From Clostridium sp. UBA6640 (lineage in GTDB: Bacteria > Bacillota > Clostridia > Clostridiales > Clostridiaceae): a stretch of 26,275 nt of DNA. The notes under the pieces were generated by a model that made no database searches, had not been told where the DNA came from, and worked only from the letters and a program-made list of their open reading frames with translations. The translations under genes and the position numbers were made by a program. Where the stretch lies: NCBI RefSeq assembly GCF_002455975.1, contig NZ_DKLM01000128.1, forward strand, positions 47,866 to 74,140. The letters are read 5' to 3'. Shown here in pieces: positions 1 through 8,376 of the stretch. The stretch's first letter is position 1; the number at the start of each line of letters is the position of its first letter.

Positions 1-112
1 TATAAAATTAAACTATAAACTCTTTAATTAATTCTATTAAAGATGTACTTTAGAAAATTATTTAGGAAAAAGTAATATCATAAAACTAGCATTGTTTAAC
101 TTTGCCATAGAG

Positions 113-134
113 TAAATACATATATATGTATTTA
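113..134. repeat. Perfect 22-bp AT palindrome
   Basis: TAAATACATATATATGTATTTA reads the same on both strands over 22 bp, written here as its two halves TAAATACATAT and ATATGTATTTA. No gene start is close, so a regulatory role is not supported. Confidence 0.4.
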
Positions 135-204
135 TATCACTAATATATATGAAGGTGAAAACAAAAAGTTTCTATAAATTAGAGAGTTTATAGAAGTATC
201 ATAA

Positions 205-288
205 TTAATTATAATGGACGAGCCAATGGATACATTAGATAAAGATAGTTGGCAATTAAAGGTTGCAATTTATAATATAAATTTGTAA
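205..288 (+). pseudogene. Possible remnant of an ABC-type ATPase
   Basis: Reading from 205 the frame gives LIIMDEPMDTLDKDSWQL followed by about ten residues and a stop. The DEPxxxLD pattern preceded by hydrophobic residues looks like the Walker B and D-loop of ABC or ABC-F ATPases (commonly DEPTNHLD). The frame is closed by a stop at 202-204, and no Walker A or signature motif is present upstream. The match is short and could be chance, so this is a weak call. Confidence 0.2.
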
Positions 289-501
289 AAATGAATGTGT
301 AGAAATTTAATACTTAAAAACTAAGTTTAATCAAACTGCAGTAATATTAAATAAAGGAACATTTTTGTTTATATTTTTAGTATTAAGATAAATCATGTCA
401 TATGTCATATTGCTGTGAAAATTAATATAATATTTTGATAAGGCATGAACGTTCCTTTTTATACATGATACTTTTTTTAAAAAGGATAAAAATTATGAGA
501 T

Positions 502-1059
502 TTATTTAAGATTCAATATCCAATTGGCAGCTTCAAGAACATTTTCAGCAATATAGTCAGCTTCATAATTAATCCAAGTATCTCTAAATTCTGTTAAGCT
601 TCCTTTACCAGTGCCTGTTAATACTAGAACTCCTTTCGCTCCAATTTTCTTTGATAAAATAATATCCGACATTCCCATGTCTCCTACTACAAAGCTATTT
701 TTTAAATCAATGTTAAAATCTTGAACAGCCATATCAATTAATCCTGTTAATGGTTTTTTACAATTACACTTATCTTCTCGAGTATGTGGACAGCAATAAA
801 CACCATCGATATATGCTCCTTCTTCTTTTAATCTTTTCTTTAAAAAATTCATTTTATTATCGAAGTATTCTTGTGAAAGATAGCCTCTTGATATATTACT
901 TTGATTTGTTATAATAATGGACAGAATACCGTTTTTATTTAATTTTTTGATAGCTTCAATTGAAAAAGGATAGAAATCAAAACTTCTAATATCATCTACC
1001 CCTGTTCCACCTAAAGTACCTTGCATATCTAAAAATACTGCTTTATTTAAAATATCCAT
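502..1059 (-). CDS. HAD-IIIA phosphatase, GmhB/HisB-N-like, with DMQ motif
   Basis: HAD-superfamily phosphatase of the type that hydrolyses sugar or histidinol phosphates (GmhB/HisB-N group), 185 residues, cytoplasmic. Visible motifs are VFLDMQGT at residues 8-15 (nucleophile Asp11), ITNQS (motif II), CNCKKP (motif III Lys plus zinc-ligand cysteines, with CCPH just before) and VGDMGMSD (motif IV). The zinc loop fits the GmhB family. The oddity is Gln13 where the family normally has the general acid/base Asp of DxDGT, so catalysis may be altered, slow or limited to another chemistry. I place the start at the second Met, because AAAGGAG sits 1 nt before the first ATG (1068) but about 9 nt before this one. 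It is a single gene reading away from the next gene. The exact substrate cannot be told from sequence. Confidence 0.8.
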   Translation of the reverse strand: MDILNKAVFLDMQGTLGGTGVDDIRSFDFYPFSIEAIKKLNKNGILSIIITNQSNISRGYLSQEYFDNKMNFLKKRLKEEGAYIDGVYCCPHTREDKCNCKKPLTGLIDMAVQDFNIDLKNSFVVGDMGMSDIILSKKIGAKGVLVLTGTGKGSLTEFRDTWINYEADYIAENVLEAANWILNLK

Positions 1060-1234
1060 AATATACATCTCCTTTATATTTTTTGAATATACAAGAATAA
1101 TAAAATTTTTTATATGTGAACTCTAAAATGCTAATCTAATATAAATGGTATCATAAATTTAGATTAAATTATTTACTTTTTAAGAATATTAGCGTATTGT
1201 AAAATAAATAAATATATTAGGGATAGTGAGTATT

Positions 1235-1753
1235 ATGTGGAGTAAAACTAAAAAGTATTTAGAAAGTTTTGTATGTGAAACATTAAAGGGTAGAGTAGAA
1301 TTCTTTGTTACAAATTACAGAAAGGCCCATGACGAAATGGGAAGAGCGTATATTACAGTTGATAAGAAAGAAGTTTTTAATATGTGTAGCCTCAAAGGAG
1401 AAGCTGCTACAAGAACAAAAGAAGTAGAATTAAAAAGATCAAAATATATTGATCGTGATGTATATAATTCGAATGAAAGCAGAATGATAAACGAAGAAGC
1501 AAGACAATTAGTAAATAAAGAAGGTATTTTTGAGCAGTATGAATTCTTTAATGCCGTTGAAGAATATCTCAATAATCCTATAAAACACTCTTTAAATTCA
1601 ACAAATATGATAATAAAAATATTATCATTAATAGATAGGAGAGTAGGAAAAAGAACTTTAGAAAATATGAAAAATATAATAGAAAAAGAACATGAATTAG
1701 TTAAGTATTTTTATAAGTTAAGATGCGAAGCAGAAGGAATAAAAATTTCCTAA
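1235..1753 (+). CDS. SF0329-like conserved protein of unknown function
   Basis: A 172-residue soluble protein that starts MWSKTKKYLESF and continues LKGRVEFFVTNYRKAHDEMGR, a pattern I recognise from the small conserved family named after Shigella SF0329, which has no known function. The middle part carries many charged residues and ends in predicted helices. No signal peptide or membrane segment is seen. A GTG nine bases upstream (1226) is in frame, but the AGGGAT ribosome site lies only 3 nt from it and about 12 nt from the ATG, and family members begin near MxWSK, so the ATG is preferred. It is transcribed alone and ends in a strong terminator. The family assignment rests on the N-terminal signature only. 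Confidence 0.65.
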   Translation: MWSKTKKYLESFVCETLKGRVEFFVTNYRKAHDEMGRAYITVDKKEVFNMCSLKGEAATRTKEVELKRSKYIDRDVYNSNESRMINEEARQLVNKEGIFEQYEFFNAVEEYLNNPIKHSLNSTNMIIKILSLIDRRVGKRTLENMKNIIEKEHELVKYFYKLRCEAEGIKIS

Positions 1754-1781
1754 CAGACATTGTAGTTGGTGACTTTAATCT

Positions 1782-1828
1782 AAAGCCATATAAGTGCTAA
1801 AAAATAGTGCTTATATGGCTTTTTTATG
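1782..1828 (+). terminator. Strong intrinsic terminator after the SF0329-like gene
   Basis: A 17-bp stem (AAAGCCATATAAGTGCT paired with AGTGCTTATATGGCTTT, with two G-U pairs) around a 7-nt A-rich loop is followed by a run of T. It lies about 30 bp after the stop codon and isolates this gene from the sigma factor operon. Confidence 0.9.
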
Positions 1829-1942
1829 CTTAATGCACAAGGAAAAATATATTTTAATGTTGAAGTGAAAGAAATAATAATTAATTAAATAACTATAAAT
1901 ATGTGTAATGAAATAAAAGTATTTCCGTATTAACATATGAAA

Positions 1943-1954
1943 TTAGGTACCTAA
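1943..1954. promoter_or_regulatory. 12-bp palindrome upstream of sigma factor
   Basis: TTAGGTACCTAA is a perfect 12-bp palindrome ending about 10 bp before the AGGAGG ribosome site of the sigma factor gene. Its place suggests an operator or a leader element, but no known regulator site is recognised and no promoter hexamers are clear beside it. Confidence 0.3.
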
Positions 1955-1982
1955 AGAAAATATGAGAGGAGGGTTTAAAAAG

Positions 1983-2540
1983 ATGAAGCAACTCGAGTTG
2001 GATGATATTTTATATAAAGAAGAAATTAATGAAAATTTATATGAAGAAGAATTTGCTCATATTTTTAAGCTTTATTATAAGAGAATTTATAACTATATAT
2101 ACTATCGGGTTAATAGCGAGTATGTAACAGAAGACCTAACAAGCCAAGTTTTTGAAAAAATAATGATTAACATAGATATGTATTCTGAAAGTAAATCACC
2201 CTTTGAAGTATGGGTTTTTGCTATAGCTAGAAATATAGTAAATGATTATTTTAGAACTGTAAAAAAACATAAAGTATTTTCTCTAGATAGTATTAAAGAT
2301 CTAATATCAAGAGAAAAGACACCTGAAGATATGGTTCTTACAGCAGAGGCTAATAATAAACTTTCAATGGCCTTAAATACTTTAAATACAAGGGAAAGAA
2401 ATATTGTGGCACTTAAGTTTGGTGCAAATTTAAAAAATAAAGAAATAGCAGAAATAGTAGAAATTACAGAAAGCAATGTTGGGGTAATACTTTATAGAAC
2501 CATGAAAAAGTTGAAAAAGAAGTTGGAAAGGGAGGAGTAA
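1983..2540 (+). CDS. ECF-type RNA polymerase sigma factor
   Basis: Extracytoplasmic-function sigma factor of 185 residues, which directs RNA polymerase to a stress or envelope regulon. The N-terminal half matches region 2 (FKLYYKRIYNYIYYRV, then a VTEDLTSQVFEKI stretch and PFEVWVFAIARNIVNDYFR). The C-terminal half matches region 4 (LNTLNTRERNIVALKF, then a helix-turn-helix KEIAEIVEITESNVGVILYR). An ATG at 1962 is in frame, but the AGGAGGG ribosome site lies downstream of it and 8-10 nt before the ATG at 1983, so the latter is the start. The next gene begins 2 nt after the stop, with its GGAGG inside this gene's last codons, so the two are probably translationally coupled, as is normal for sigma and anti-sigma pairs. 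Confidence 0.9.
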   Translation: MKQLELDDILYKEEINENLYEEEFAHIFKLYYKRIYNYIYYRVNSEYVTEDLTSQVFEKIMINIDMYSESKSPFEVWVFAIARNIVNDYFRTVKKHKVFSLDSIKDLISREKTPEDMVLTAEANNKLSMALNTLNTRERNIVALKFGANLKNKEIAEIVEITESNVGVILYRTMKKLKKKLEREE

Positions 2541-2542
2541 AT

Positions 2543-3517
2543 ATGAGCAAGAAAAGTATTGAAGATAAATTTTCTGCAGAAATAGATGCCTATTTTAATG
2601 GTATAGAAAAGAATAGTAAATCAGATTTTGAAGAATACAATGAGCTTTTAGAACTAGGTAAGATTTTAGCAGATAAAGATTTCAGTAAAGAGAGCAATAA
2701 AGAAGCGGTGCTTAAGAAATTACTTGAAAATATAAATCAGTATAAAGGAGAAAATATTATTATGAGATCAAAAAGAAATAAGTTATATAAAAGATTAGCA
2801 GGATTAGGAATTGCATGTATTGTAACTATTACTTTATCACAAACATCCTTTGCGCAAAGTTTTGTAGAAAAAATAATAAAATCTATATCTTTAGAACATG
2901 TTGAATTTGTAGAACATGAAGATCATAAGCTAGAAGTAGAATCTATGCCTGTTCCACGTAAATTAAAAGGAAAATTGTTTGATAAGGATGGAAATTTGAT
3001 AGAAATATTCACAAAAGAAATGAAAAAATTTTATACAGCTGATGGTGAAGAAATAGATAATTTTGATATGAGAACCGGTGAAATAGAAACTGTTAGAGAA
3101 GTAGAGGAAAGAACATTAGAAGTTAGAGATATTGATGAATTAAATAAATACACTTGTTTCAATGTTATTCTTCCTAGTTATTTACCAGAGGGATATAAAT
3201 TTGATAGAGCAGAGTTTTTTAAGGGTAAGACAGAAGTTGTAAAAGATAGTAAATATATTACCATATATTTTAATAATGAAAAAACAGGAAAACATATATT
3301 TATGCAGCAAAGATTTGCTTGTGAAGAAACTAGATTTTCATCTAATGGTAGTAATATAGAAGAAATAAAAATTAATGGAGCAGATGCCATAATGTCTGAT
3401 GGGGTAAGATCTGATAGTAAAGGAATTGATTGGGAAGCTAATGGTGTTATATATTCCATCAGTAGTAGAGGAATTACAAGGGATGAATTAATAAAGTTTG
3501 CAGAATCAATTAAATAA
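2543..3517 (+). CDS. Membrane anti-sigma-like protein with DUF4367 domain
   Basis: Probable membrane-bound anti-sigma or sigma-regulating protein, 324 residues. Residues 1-80 form a charged cytoplasmic region. Residues about 84-104 form one membrane helix (LAGLGIACIVTITLSQ) preceded by Lys and Arg, which places the rest outside. The last 120 residues (DELNKYTCFNVILPSYLPEGYKF through INGADAIMSDG to WEANGVIYSISSRG) match the DUF4367 domain often found in anti-sigma partners of Clostridium and Bacillus ECF factors. There is no clear CxxC zinc anti-sigma motif at the N-terminus, so the mode of sigma binding is inferred from gene order, not seen. It is coupled to the sigma gene and followed by a terminator. 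Confidence 0.78.
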   Translation: MSKKSIEDKFSAEIDAYFNGIEKNSKSDFEEYNELLELGKILADKDFSKESNKEAVLKKLLENINQYKGENIIMRSKRNKLYKRLAGLGIACIVTITLSQTSFAQSFVEKIIKSISLEHVEFVEHEDHKLEVESMPVPRKLKGKLFDKDGNLIEIFTKEMKKFYTADGEEIDNFDMRTGEIETVREVEERTLEVRDIDELNKYTCFNVILPSYLPEGYKFDRAEFFKGKTEVVKDSKYITIYFNNEKTGKHIFMQQRFACEETRFSSNGSNIEEIKINGADAIMSDGVRSDSKGIDWEANGVIYSISSRGITRDELIKFAESIK

Positions 3518-3527
3518 TTATATTCTA

Positions 3528-3567
3528 AAAAATAGGTTATTATCGAATGCTAATAACCTATTTTTGT
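3528..3567 (+). terminator. Intrinsic terminator ending the sigma/anti-sigma operon
   Basis: AAAATAGGTTATTA pairs perfectly with TAATAACCTATTTT around an 8-nt loop, and the 3' arm runs into a T-tract. It begins about 10 bp after the stop codon. Because the 5' arm is A-rich, it might also work weakly on the other strand. Confidence 0.85.
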
Positions 3568-3672
3568 ATTTAATAGACATTTTAGAATTAAAGATATGTA
3601 ATATAAAAACATTAAATGCTAAAATGGTACTAGAAAATGTTAGTTATTAATCCATTATAGGGAAGTAAATAC

Positions 3673-3697
3673 AGCATTTCAAAAAATATAAAATGCT
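3673..3697. promoter_or_regulatory. Inverted repeat AGCATTT/AAATGCT before the response regulator
   Basis: AGCATTT (3673-3679) and AAATGCT (3691-3697) form a 7-bp inverted repeat with an 11-nt spacer, ending about 8 bp before the AGAGGG ribosome site of the response regulator. Related AAATGCTA strings occur nearby (3615) and near 1127. This may be an autoregulatory operator; with AT-rich DNA it could also be chance. Confidence 0.3.
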
Positions 3698-3718
3698 AGA
3701 TTAATGAGAGGGATTTTG

Positions 3719-4438
3719 ATGTATAAGATATTTATTGTTGAGGACAATTTAAGACTTAGGACATTGATTAAAGATGAATTAATTAAATATGACTATGAAG
3801 CGATTGAAAGCAATGATTTTAAAAATATTGTAGAACATATAGAAAGAGAAAATCCAGATTTAATTCTTTTAGATATAAATTTACCATATTATGATGGATT
3901 TTATCTGTGCAGAGCTTTAAGAAGAAAAAGCAATGTGCCAATAATTATATTATCTTCAAGAGATACAGCTATGGATCAAGTTATGGGGCTTGAATTAGGG
4001 GCAGATGATTATATTACCAAACCTTTTATTATGGATGTTCTCATTGCAAAGATAAAATCATTACTTAGAAGAATTGAAAATGAACACTATAATAAAGATG
4101 CTGTAAAAGAAAATAATATACCTAATTTATATTTAGATGAAGATAATTTGATATTATGTTTCAATGAGAAGTGTATTGAGCTTACAAAAAATGAGTTTAA
4201 AATAGTGAAGATTCTTCTTGATAACAATAGGGTAGTGAGAAGAGAGGAATTGTTATCTGAACTTTGGGAAGATAGTATTTTTGTAGATGATAATACTTTA
4301 ACTGTAAATGTTACAAGGGTCAAAAATAGATTAAAAGATTTAGGTCTTAACGATGTTATAAAGACTAAAAGAGGTATTGGATATAAACTTGATATAGATA
4401 AAATTAATTGTAGCAGGAAGTGTGAAGGCTTTGAATAG
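3719..4438 (+). CDS. OmpR/PhoB-family response regulator, BceR-like
   Basis: DNA-binding response regulator, 239 residues, partner of the kinase that follows. The receiver domain (1-120) shows the acidic pair Glu8-Asp9, the phospho-acceptor Asp52 (LLDINLP), Ser80 and Lys101 (TKPF). The C-terminal part (about 135-230) is a winged-helix OmpR-type domain (LTKNEFKIVKILL to VNVTRVKNRL and KTKRGIGYKL). In BceRS systems the regulator turns on the adjacent ABC transporter genes when a peptide antibiotic is sensed. The first in-frame ATG (3704) precedes the AGAGGG ribosome site, so the ATG at 3719 is chosen. The gene overlaps the kinase gene by 17 bp, indicating coupled translation. Confidence 0.9.
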   Translation: MYKIFIVEDNLRLRTLIKDELIKYDYEAIESNDFKNIVEHIERENPDLILLDINLPYYDGFYLCRALRRKSNVPIIILSSRDTAMDQVMGLELGADDYITKPFIMDVLIAKIKSLLRRIENEHYNKDAVKENNIPNLYLDEDNLILCFNEKCIELTKNEFKIVKILLDNNRVVRREELLSELWEDSIFVDDNTLTVNVTRVKNRLKDLGLNDVIKTKRGIGYKLDIDKINCSRKCEGFE

Positions 4439-5450
4439 GAGAAAAGTAAATAATTTTTTAAAGGACAAGTTGTTATCCATAATAATATTGCTTTGTAACA
4501 CATTTTTTATATTTTTATTTTATTACAGTACAGTGGATGAAGTAGAAATTTTATATCCTATGATTATAACTATCTTTCTAATTGTAATTTATTTATTAAT
4601 AGAGTGGTATAGATATTACAGATTTAATTTTCAATTAGAAAAATTTGTAGAGGATTCTAGTCAGAAGGTTGTTCTTTCAACTTATGAGCAAAGAGATATT
4701 TATGAAGTAATAAATAAAATTCATAATAAGTATATACAGAAGCTAGAGGATGCTGATATAGAAAATAATAAGAGAAGCAAATTTTTAGCTCAACTAATTC
4801 ACAATTTAAAAACACCAGTAACAATAATAGATTTAATATTGCAGAAACAAAAAGATGGAAGCTTGAAGGAAGTGGATATTAATTCTTTAAAACAGGAAAA
4901 TATGGTCATATATGACGGACTCCAAAATTTATTAAATTTAATTAGATTAGATGAATTCTCTAAAGACTATGTTCCTACTTCTGTAGATTTATTGGGTACT
5001 ATTAATAATGCAATTAAAAAGAATAAAAATTATTTCATTTACAATAATGTATTTCCAAAAATAGAAATAGAGGAAAAAGAGATTTTCGTATTGTCAGATA
5101 AAAAGTGGAATGAATTTATTATAGAACAGATTATATCTAATGGAATAAAATATTCTGCATGTAAAGAATCACCTAAATACATTACATTAAAAATTGAGGA
5201 AGAAGAAGAGTTTGTAATACTTAAAATAGTTGATGAAGGTATTGGAATACCTGATTATGATATGGATAGGATTTTTGAGGCTTTTTTTACTGGAGAAAAT
5301 GGTCGTATATATAAAAATTCTACAGGTATTGGACTATATATGTGTGGAATTGTGGCTGAGAAACTTAATCAAAAGATAACTATTGAATCAAAAGTTGGCG
5401 CTGGCACTGTTGTCAGCATAAGATATAGGCGTAAGGTAAATGTAAGATAA
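4422..5450 (+). CDS. Intramembrane-sensing histidine kinase, BceS-like
   Basis: Sensor kinase of 342 residues. Two closely spaced membrane helices (about 15-37 and 45-62) have almost no extracellular loop between them, the hallmark of intramembrane-sensing kinases that read the state of a partner ABC transporter. The phospho-acceptor is His127 in LIHNLKTP. The ATPase domain shows an N-box (EQIISNGIKYS), a G1 box (VDEGIGIPD), an F box and a G2 box (STGIGLYM). It starts with GTG inside the end of the regulator gene; AGGAAG is only 1 nt from it, so an in-frame TTG at 4431 is an alternative start. The whole kinase core is intact. The gene lies between its regulator and the transporter, as in Bacillus bceRSAB. 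Confidence 0.88.
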   Translation: MKALNRRKVNNFLKDKLLSIIILLCNTFFIFLFYYSTVDEVEILYPMIITIFLIVIYLLIEWYRYYRFNFQLEKFVEDSSQKVVLSTYEQRDIYEVINKIHNKYIQKLEDADIENNKRSKFLAQLIHNLKTPVTIIDLILQKQKDGSLKEVDINSLKQENMVIYDGLQNLLNLIRLDEFSKDYVPTSVDLLGTINNAIKKNKNYFIYNNVFPKIEIEEKEIFVLSDKKWNEFIIEQIISNGIKYSACKESPKYITLKIEEEEEFVILKIVDEGIGIPDYDMDRIFEAFFTGENGRIYKNSTGIGLYMCGIVAEKLNQKITIESKVGAGTVVSIRYRRKVNVR

Positions 5451-5519
5451 ATTTAACCTCTTTCGATTTCTCTATATGTTTATTAGTACTAAAATGAAGA
5501 TGATGAGGGGGATGGTACT

Positions 5520-6284
5520 ATGGTTATACTTGAAGCAAATAAAGTTAAAAAAATATATGGAGGAGATAAAAACACAAAAAAGACAGAGGTATTACAAGGT
5601 ATAGATATTAAATTAAATAAAGGGGAATTTGCAGCTATTATGGGTTCTTCTGGCAGTGGAAAAACAACACTACTTAATGTGTTAAGTGGTATGAGTATGC
5701 CAACATCAGGAACTATTAATTTTTTAGGTAAAAATTTAAATACATTTTCTAGTGATGAGCTTACAAAATTTAGAAGAAAAACTATGGGATTTATCTTTCA
5801 AGATTTTAATTTAATGGATAGTTTGACTTTAAGAGAAAATATTTTATTGCCAATGGTGTTAGAAAAAAGACCTATAGAAGATATGGAGGAAGTTTCTAAG
5901 AAGATTATAGAAACTATTGGACTAGAAAAAGTTATGGACAAATATCCCTATAATGTATCTGGAGGGGAGATGCAAAGAACTGCTATGGCTAGAGCATTAG
6001 TTAATAATCCAGACATTATATTTGCAGACGAACCAACAGGAAATTTAGATTCTAAGTCTTCTAATTTAGTTATGAAATGCTTTCAGGAAATCAACGAAAA
6101 AAATAACAGCACAATTCTTATGGTAACCCATGATGCCTTTGCAGCAAGTTTTTGTAGAAAAGTTATTTTTATAAGGGATGGAAAGATACACTCTGAGATA
6201 GTCAAAAAGGGGAGTAAAAAAGATTTCTTTTATGAAATACTAGATTTTATGGCTGTTCTTGGAGGTGAAGCTAGTGACTTTTAA
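5520..6284 (+). CDS. ABC transporter ATPase, BceA-like
   Basis: Nucleotide-binding subunit of a MacB/LolD-type ABC transporter, 254 residues. Walker A is GSSGSGKTT (about 42-50), the Q-loop Gln is at 94 (FIFQDFN), the signature is VSGGEMQR (146-153), Walker B is IIFADEP with catalytic Glu171, and the switch His is in MVTHDAF. BceA proteins work with a FtsX-like permease to remove peptide antibiotics from their lipid targets rather than classical uptake. A GAGGGGG ribosome site precedes the ATG. The 69-bp gap from the kinase gene may hold a regulated promoter, although none is obvious. It overlaps the permease start by 11 bp. Confidence 0.92.
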   Translation: MVILEANKVKKIYGGDKNTKKTEVLQGIDIKLNKGEFAAIMGSSGSGKTTLLNVLSGMSMPTSGTINFLGKNLNTFSSDELTKFRRKTMGFIFQDFNLMDSLTLRENILLPMVLEKRPIEDMEEVSKKIIETIGLEKVMDKYPYNVSGGEMQRTAMARALVNNPDIIFADEPTGNLDSKSSNLVMKCFQEINEKNNSTILMVTHDAFAASFCRKVIFIRDGKIHSEIVKKGSKKDFFYEILDFMAVLGGEASDF

Positions 6285-8307
6285 GGACGTAGTATATAAA
6301 AATTTTAGGTATAACATAAAAAAATATTTATCTTTATTTTTATGTAACAGTTTTACTATAATGATTTTATTTATGATGATGGATTTAAATTATAATGAGG
6401 AGTTTATAGAATATATTAAAGATGACATATCCATGATGTCGGTGGTATGGTTAGCAATACTAGTAGTATCACTGTTTGCAGTATTTTTTATTATATATAC
6501 TCAAACTTATTTTATAAAATCTAGAAGCAAGGAATTTGGCCTTTTTATTACAGTCGGCATGAGTAAATGGGAATTAAATAAATTAGTATTAATTGAAAAT
6601 ATACTTATTGCTATGTTGTCTTTAATGATGGGCTTAATTTCGGGTAGTATTTTCACTAGGCTTTTCTTTTTAGTAACAGTTAAAGTTTCCAAATTTGATA
6701 GGATAAGTCACCACTTTAATATTAAAAGTTATGTAAATACTTCAATACTATTTTTATTAATATTTACAGTGGTTTTACTTATTTTAATAATTTTTATGAA
6801 CAGATTGGAACCAACAGAAATTATAAAAGAAGGACGTAAAGGTGACAAGGTTGTAAAATATACTCCAGTGATACTTTTATTAGGAATTATTTTTGTAATT
6901 ACAGGTATTTTGATTGTATTTTATACAATGGGCGATCCAGATCAGAACATAATTCCATACTTGCCATTATCTATAGTTTGCTCCTTAATAGGACTATATT
7001 TTATTATAGGTCAGGTTGGAAGTGGAGTATTACATTTCTTAAAAAAGAATAATAAAATATATCACAACCACTTATTATTTAATAATGAAATGCATCATAA
7101 ATTTAATAGAAATAAAGGAATAATATTTTCATGTAGCATTTTAATTGGAGTTACTATATTTGGATTGGGAATTTTTTATGCAATCGGGAAAATATCCGTA
7201 TGGTCAGTGGATGAAATGTACCCATATAATATAGGTTATAGTGAAGTTTTAGGAATAAACAATGTATCTACGGAAAAGATTAATGATATTATTAATGAAA
7301 GTAAAACTCCAATAGTTGATAATATGAAATTACCATTTTTATTGTATAGCACTGAATCACTGATTACTGAAGAAAGAAATTTATCTGGTGGATATAATAA
7401 TGTAGCTTTAGTATCACAAAAAGAGCTTAATAAATGCGTTTTTAATAATGTAGTTAAAGAGTTTGAGCAAGACTCTTTTTTAAAAAATATTCAATTGAAG
7501 AATGGTGAAGTAATTATAGCTAATTTAAGCTACAATAGAGAATTACAAAATTGTAGTGGGGATACAACTATTTCATTAGAAAGCAGCAAAAACACTTTAA
7601 AATTTAAGATTAAGAACATTATAGCTGATAATGTGTACTATCTTAAGTTTCCAATGTCCAATTATATGATTATTTTAAATGATGAAGATTATAATGAGAT
7701 AAAAAATACTATAGATAAAAAATATATTGGTGAATTTAACATGCTAGGATTTAAAGAATGGAGAAAAACCGGTGATACAGTGGAGAAGATTAAAGTAGAG
7801 CTTCAAAATCAAAACTCTAATCTACCTAAAGGATTAAAAGAAGAATACTCTAAATATAGTGAGCATTTTTCTTTATTTTCAAATATTGAAATATATAAAA
7901 ATAGAGTTGAAGGTGGAAATTTTTCTAACTTTTTAGCAGTATTTATTAGTTTTTTATTTTTCATTGCATCATCTGTAATAATTTATTTTAAATTGTATAC
8001 AGAGATGGAAGAAGAAAAAGTAAAATATAATAAATTGTATAGGATTGGAATGAGAGAAGCGGAGTTTAAAAATATAATTTATAATCAACTTAAAGTAATA
8101 TTCTTCTCACCATTAATTTTTGGTGGAATTGTAGCTTACGCATATTTGTTTACATCATTTAAAATAACGGATATGCCCATAAAGTTATATGCTAACTGCA
8201 GTTATATATTTATAGCATATTTATCAGTTCAGATAATATATTATTTTATCGTAAGCAGAAAATATGTAAATAATATTATTGATAATTTAAGTAGAGCTTA
8301 TAAATAA
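6274..8307 (+). CDS. FtsX-like ABC permease, BceB-like
   Basis: Membrane subunit of the BceAB-type transporter, 677 residues. It begins MTFKDVVYKNFRYNIKKY, the typical start of BceB proteins. Hydrophobic helices occur at about 18-38, 55-78, 105-135, 155-175, 197-218, 228-250 and 283-306. A large soluble, presumably extracellular domain follows (about 307-545), then three helices to the C-terminus; this is the 10-helix BceB plan with the big loop between helices 7 and 8 that determines antibiotic specificity. The start is the GTG at 6274, 8 nt after GGAGG; an in-frame TTG at 6259 lies before the ribosome site and is rejected. No bacteriocin or immunity gene adjoins it. The substrate cannot be read from sequence. 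Confidence 0.9.
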   Translation: MTFKDVVYKNFRYNIKKYLSLFLCNSFTIMILFMMMDLNYNEEFIEYIKDDISMMSVVWLAILVVSLFAVFFIIYTQTYFIKSRSKEFGLFITVGMSKWELNKLVLIENILIAMLSLMMGLISGSIFTRLFFLVTVKVSKFDRISHHFNIKSYVNTSILFLLIFTVVLLILIIFMNRLEPTEIIKEGRKGDKVVKYTPVILLLGIIFVITGILIVFYTMGDPDQNIIPYLPLSIVCSLIGLYFIIGQVGSGVLHFLKKNNKIYHNHLLFNNEMHHKFNRNKGIIFSCSILIGVTIFGLGIFYAIGKISVWSVDEMYPYNIGYSEVLGINNVSTEKINDIINESKTPIVDNMKLPFLLYSTESLITEERNLSGGYNNVALVSQKELNKCVFNNVVKEFEQDSFLKNIQLKNGEVIIANLSYNRELQNCSGDTTISLESSKNTLKFKIKNIIADNVYYLKFPMSNYMIILNDEDYNEIKNTIDKKYIGEFNMLGFKEWRKTGDTVEKIKVELQNQNSNLPKGLKEEYSKYSEHFSLFSNIEIYKNRVEGGNFSNFLAVFISFLFFIASSVIIYFKLYTEMEEEKVKYNKLYRIGMREAEFKNIIYNQLKVIFFSPLIFGGIVAYAYLFTSFKITDMPIKLYANCSYIFIAYLSVQIIYYFIVSRKYVNNIIDNLSRAYK

Positions 8308-8376
8308 AAACTAAGTAATTTTGAGCTTTATTTATATATACAGTAAAACATATAAAAATTACCTTATAAATCTAAT

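Larger units (their letters stand above)
1..501. other. AT-rich intergenic stretch without a clear gene
   Basis: No convincing gene is visible here. It holds a perfect 22-bp palindrome (113-134), a short in-frame stretch resembling an ABC-protein Walker B region (205-288), and a 9-bp AT inverted repeat (arms 453-461 and 478-486) just past the 3' end of the minus-strand HAD gene, which may help end that transcript although no clear U-tract follows it on that strand. Confidence 0.5.

Noticed and set aside
4087..4503. Minus-strand open frame of 138 codons across the regulator/kinase junction
   Set aside because: It lies entirely opposite two well-supported genes, has no ribosome site or family features, and reflects AT-rich antisense frames.
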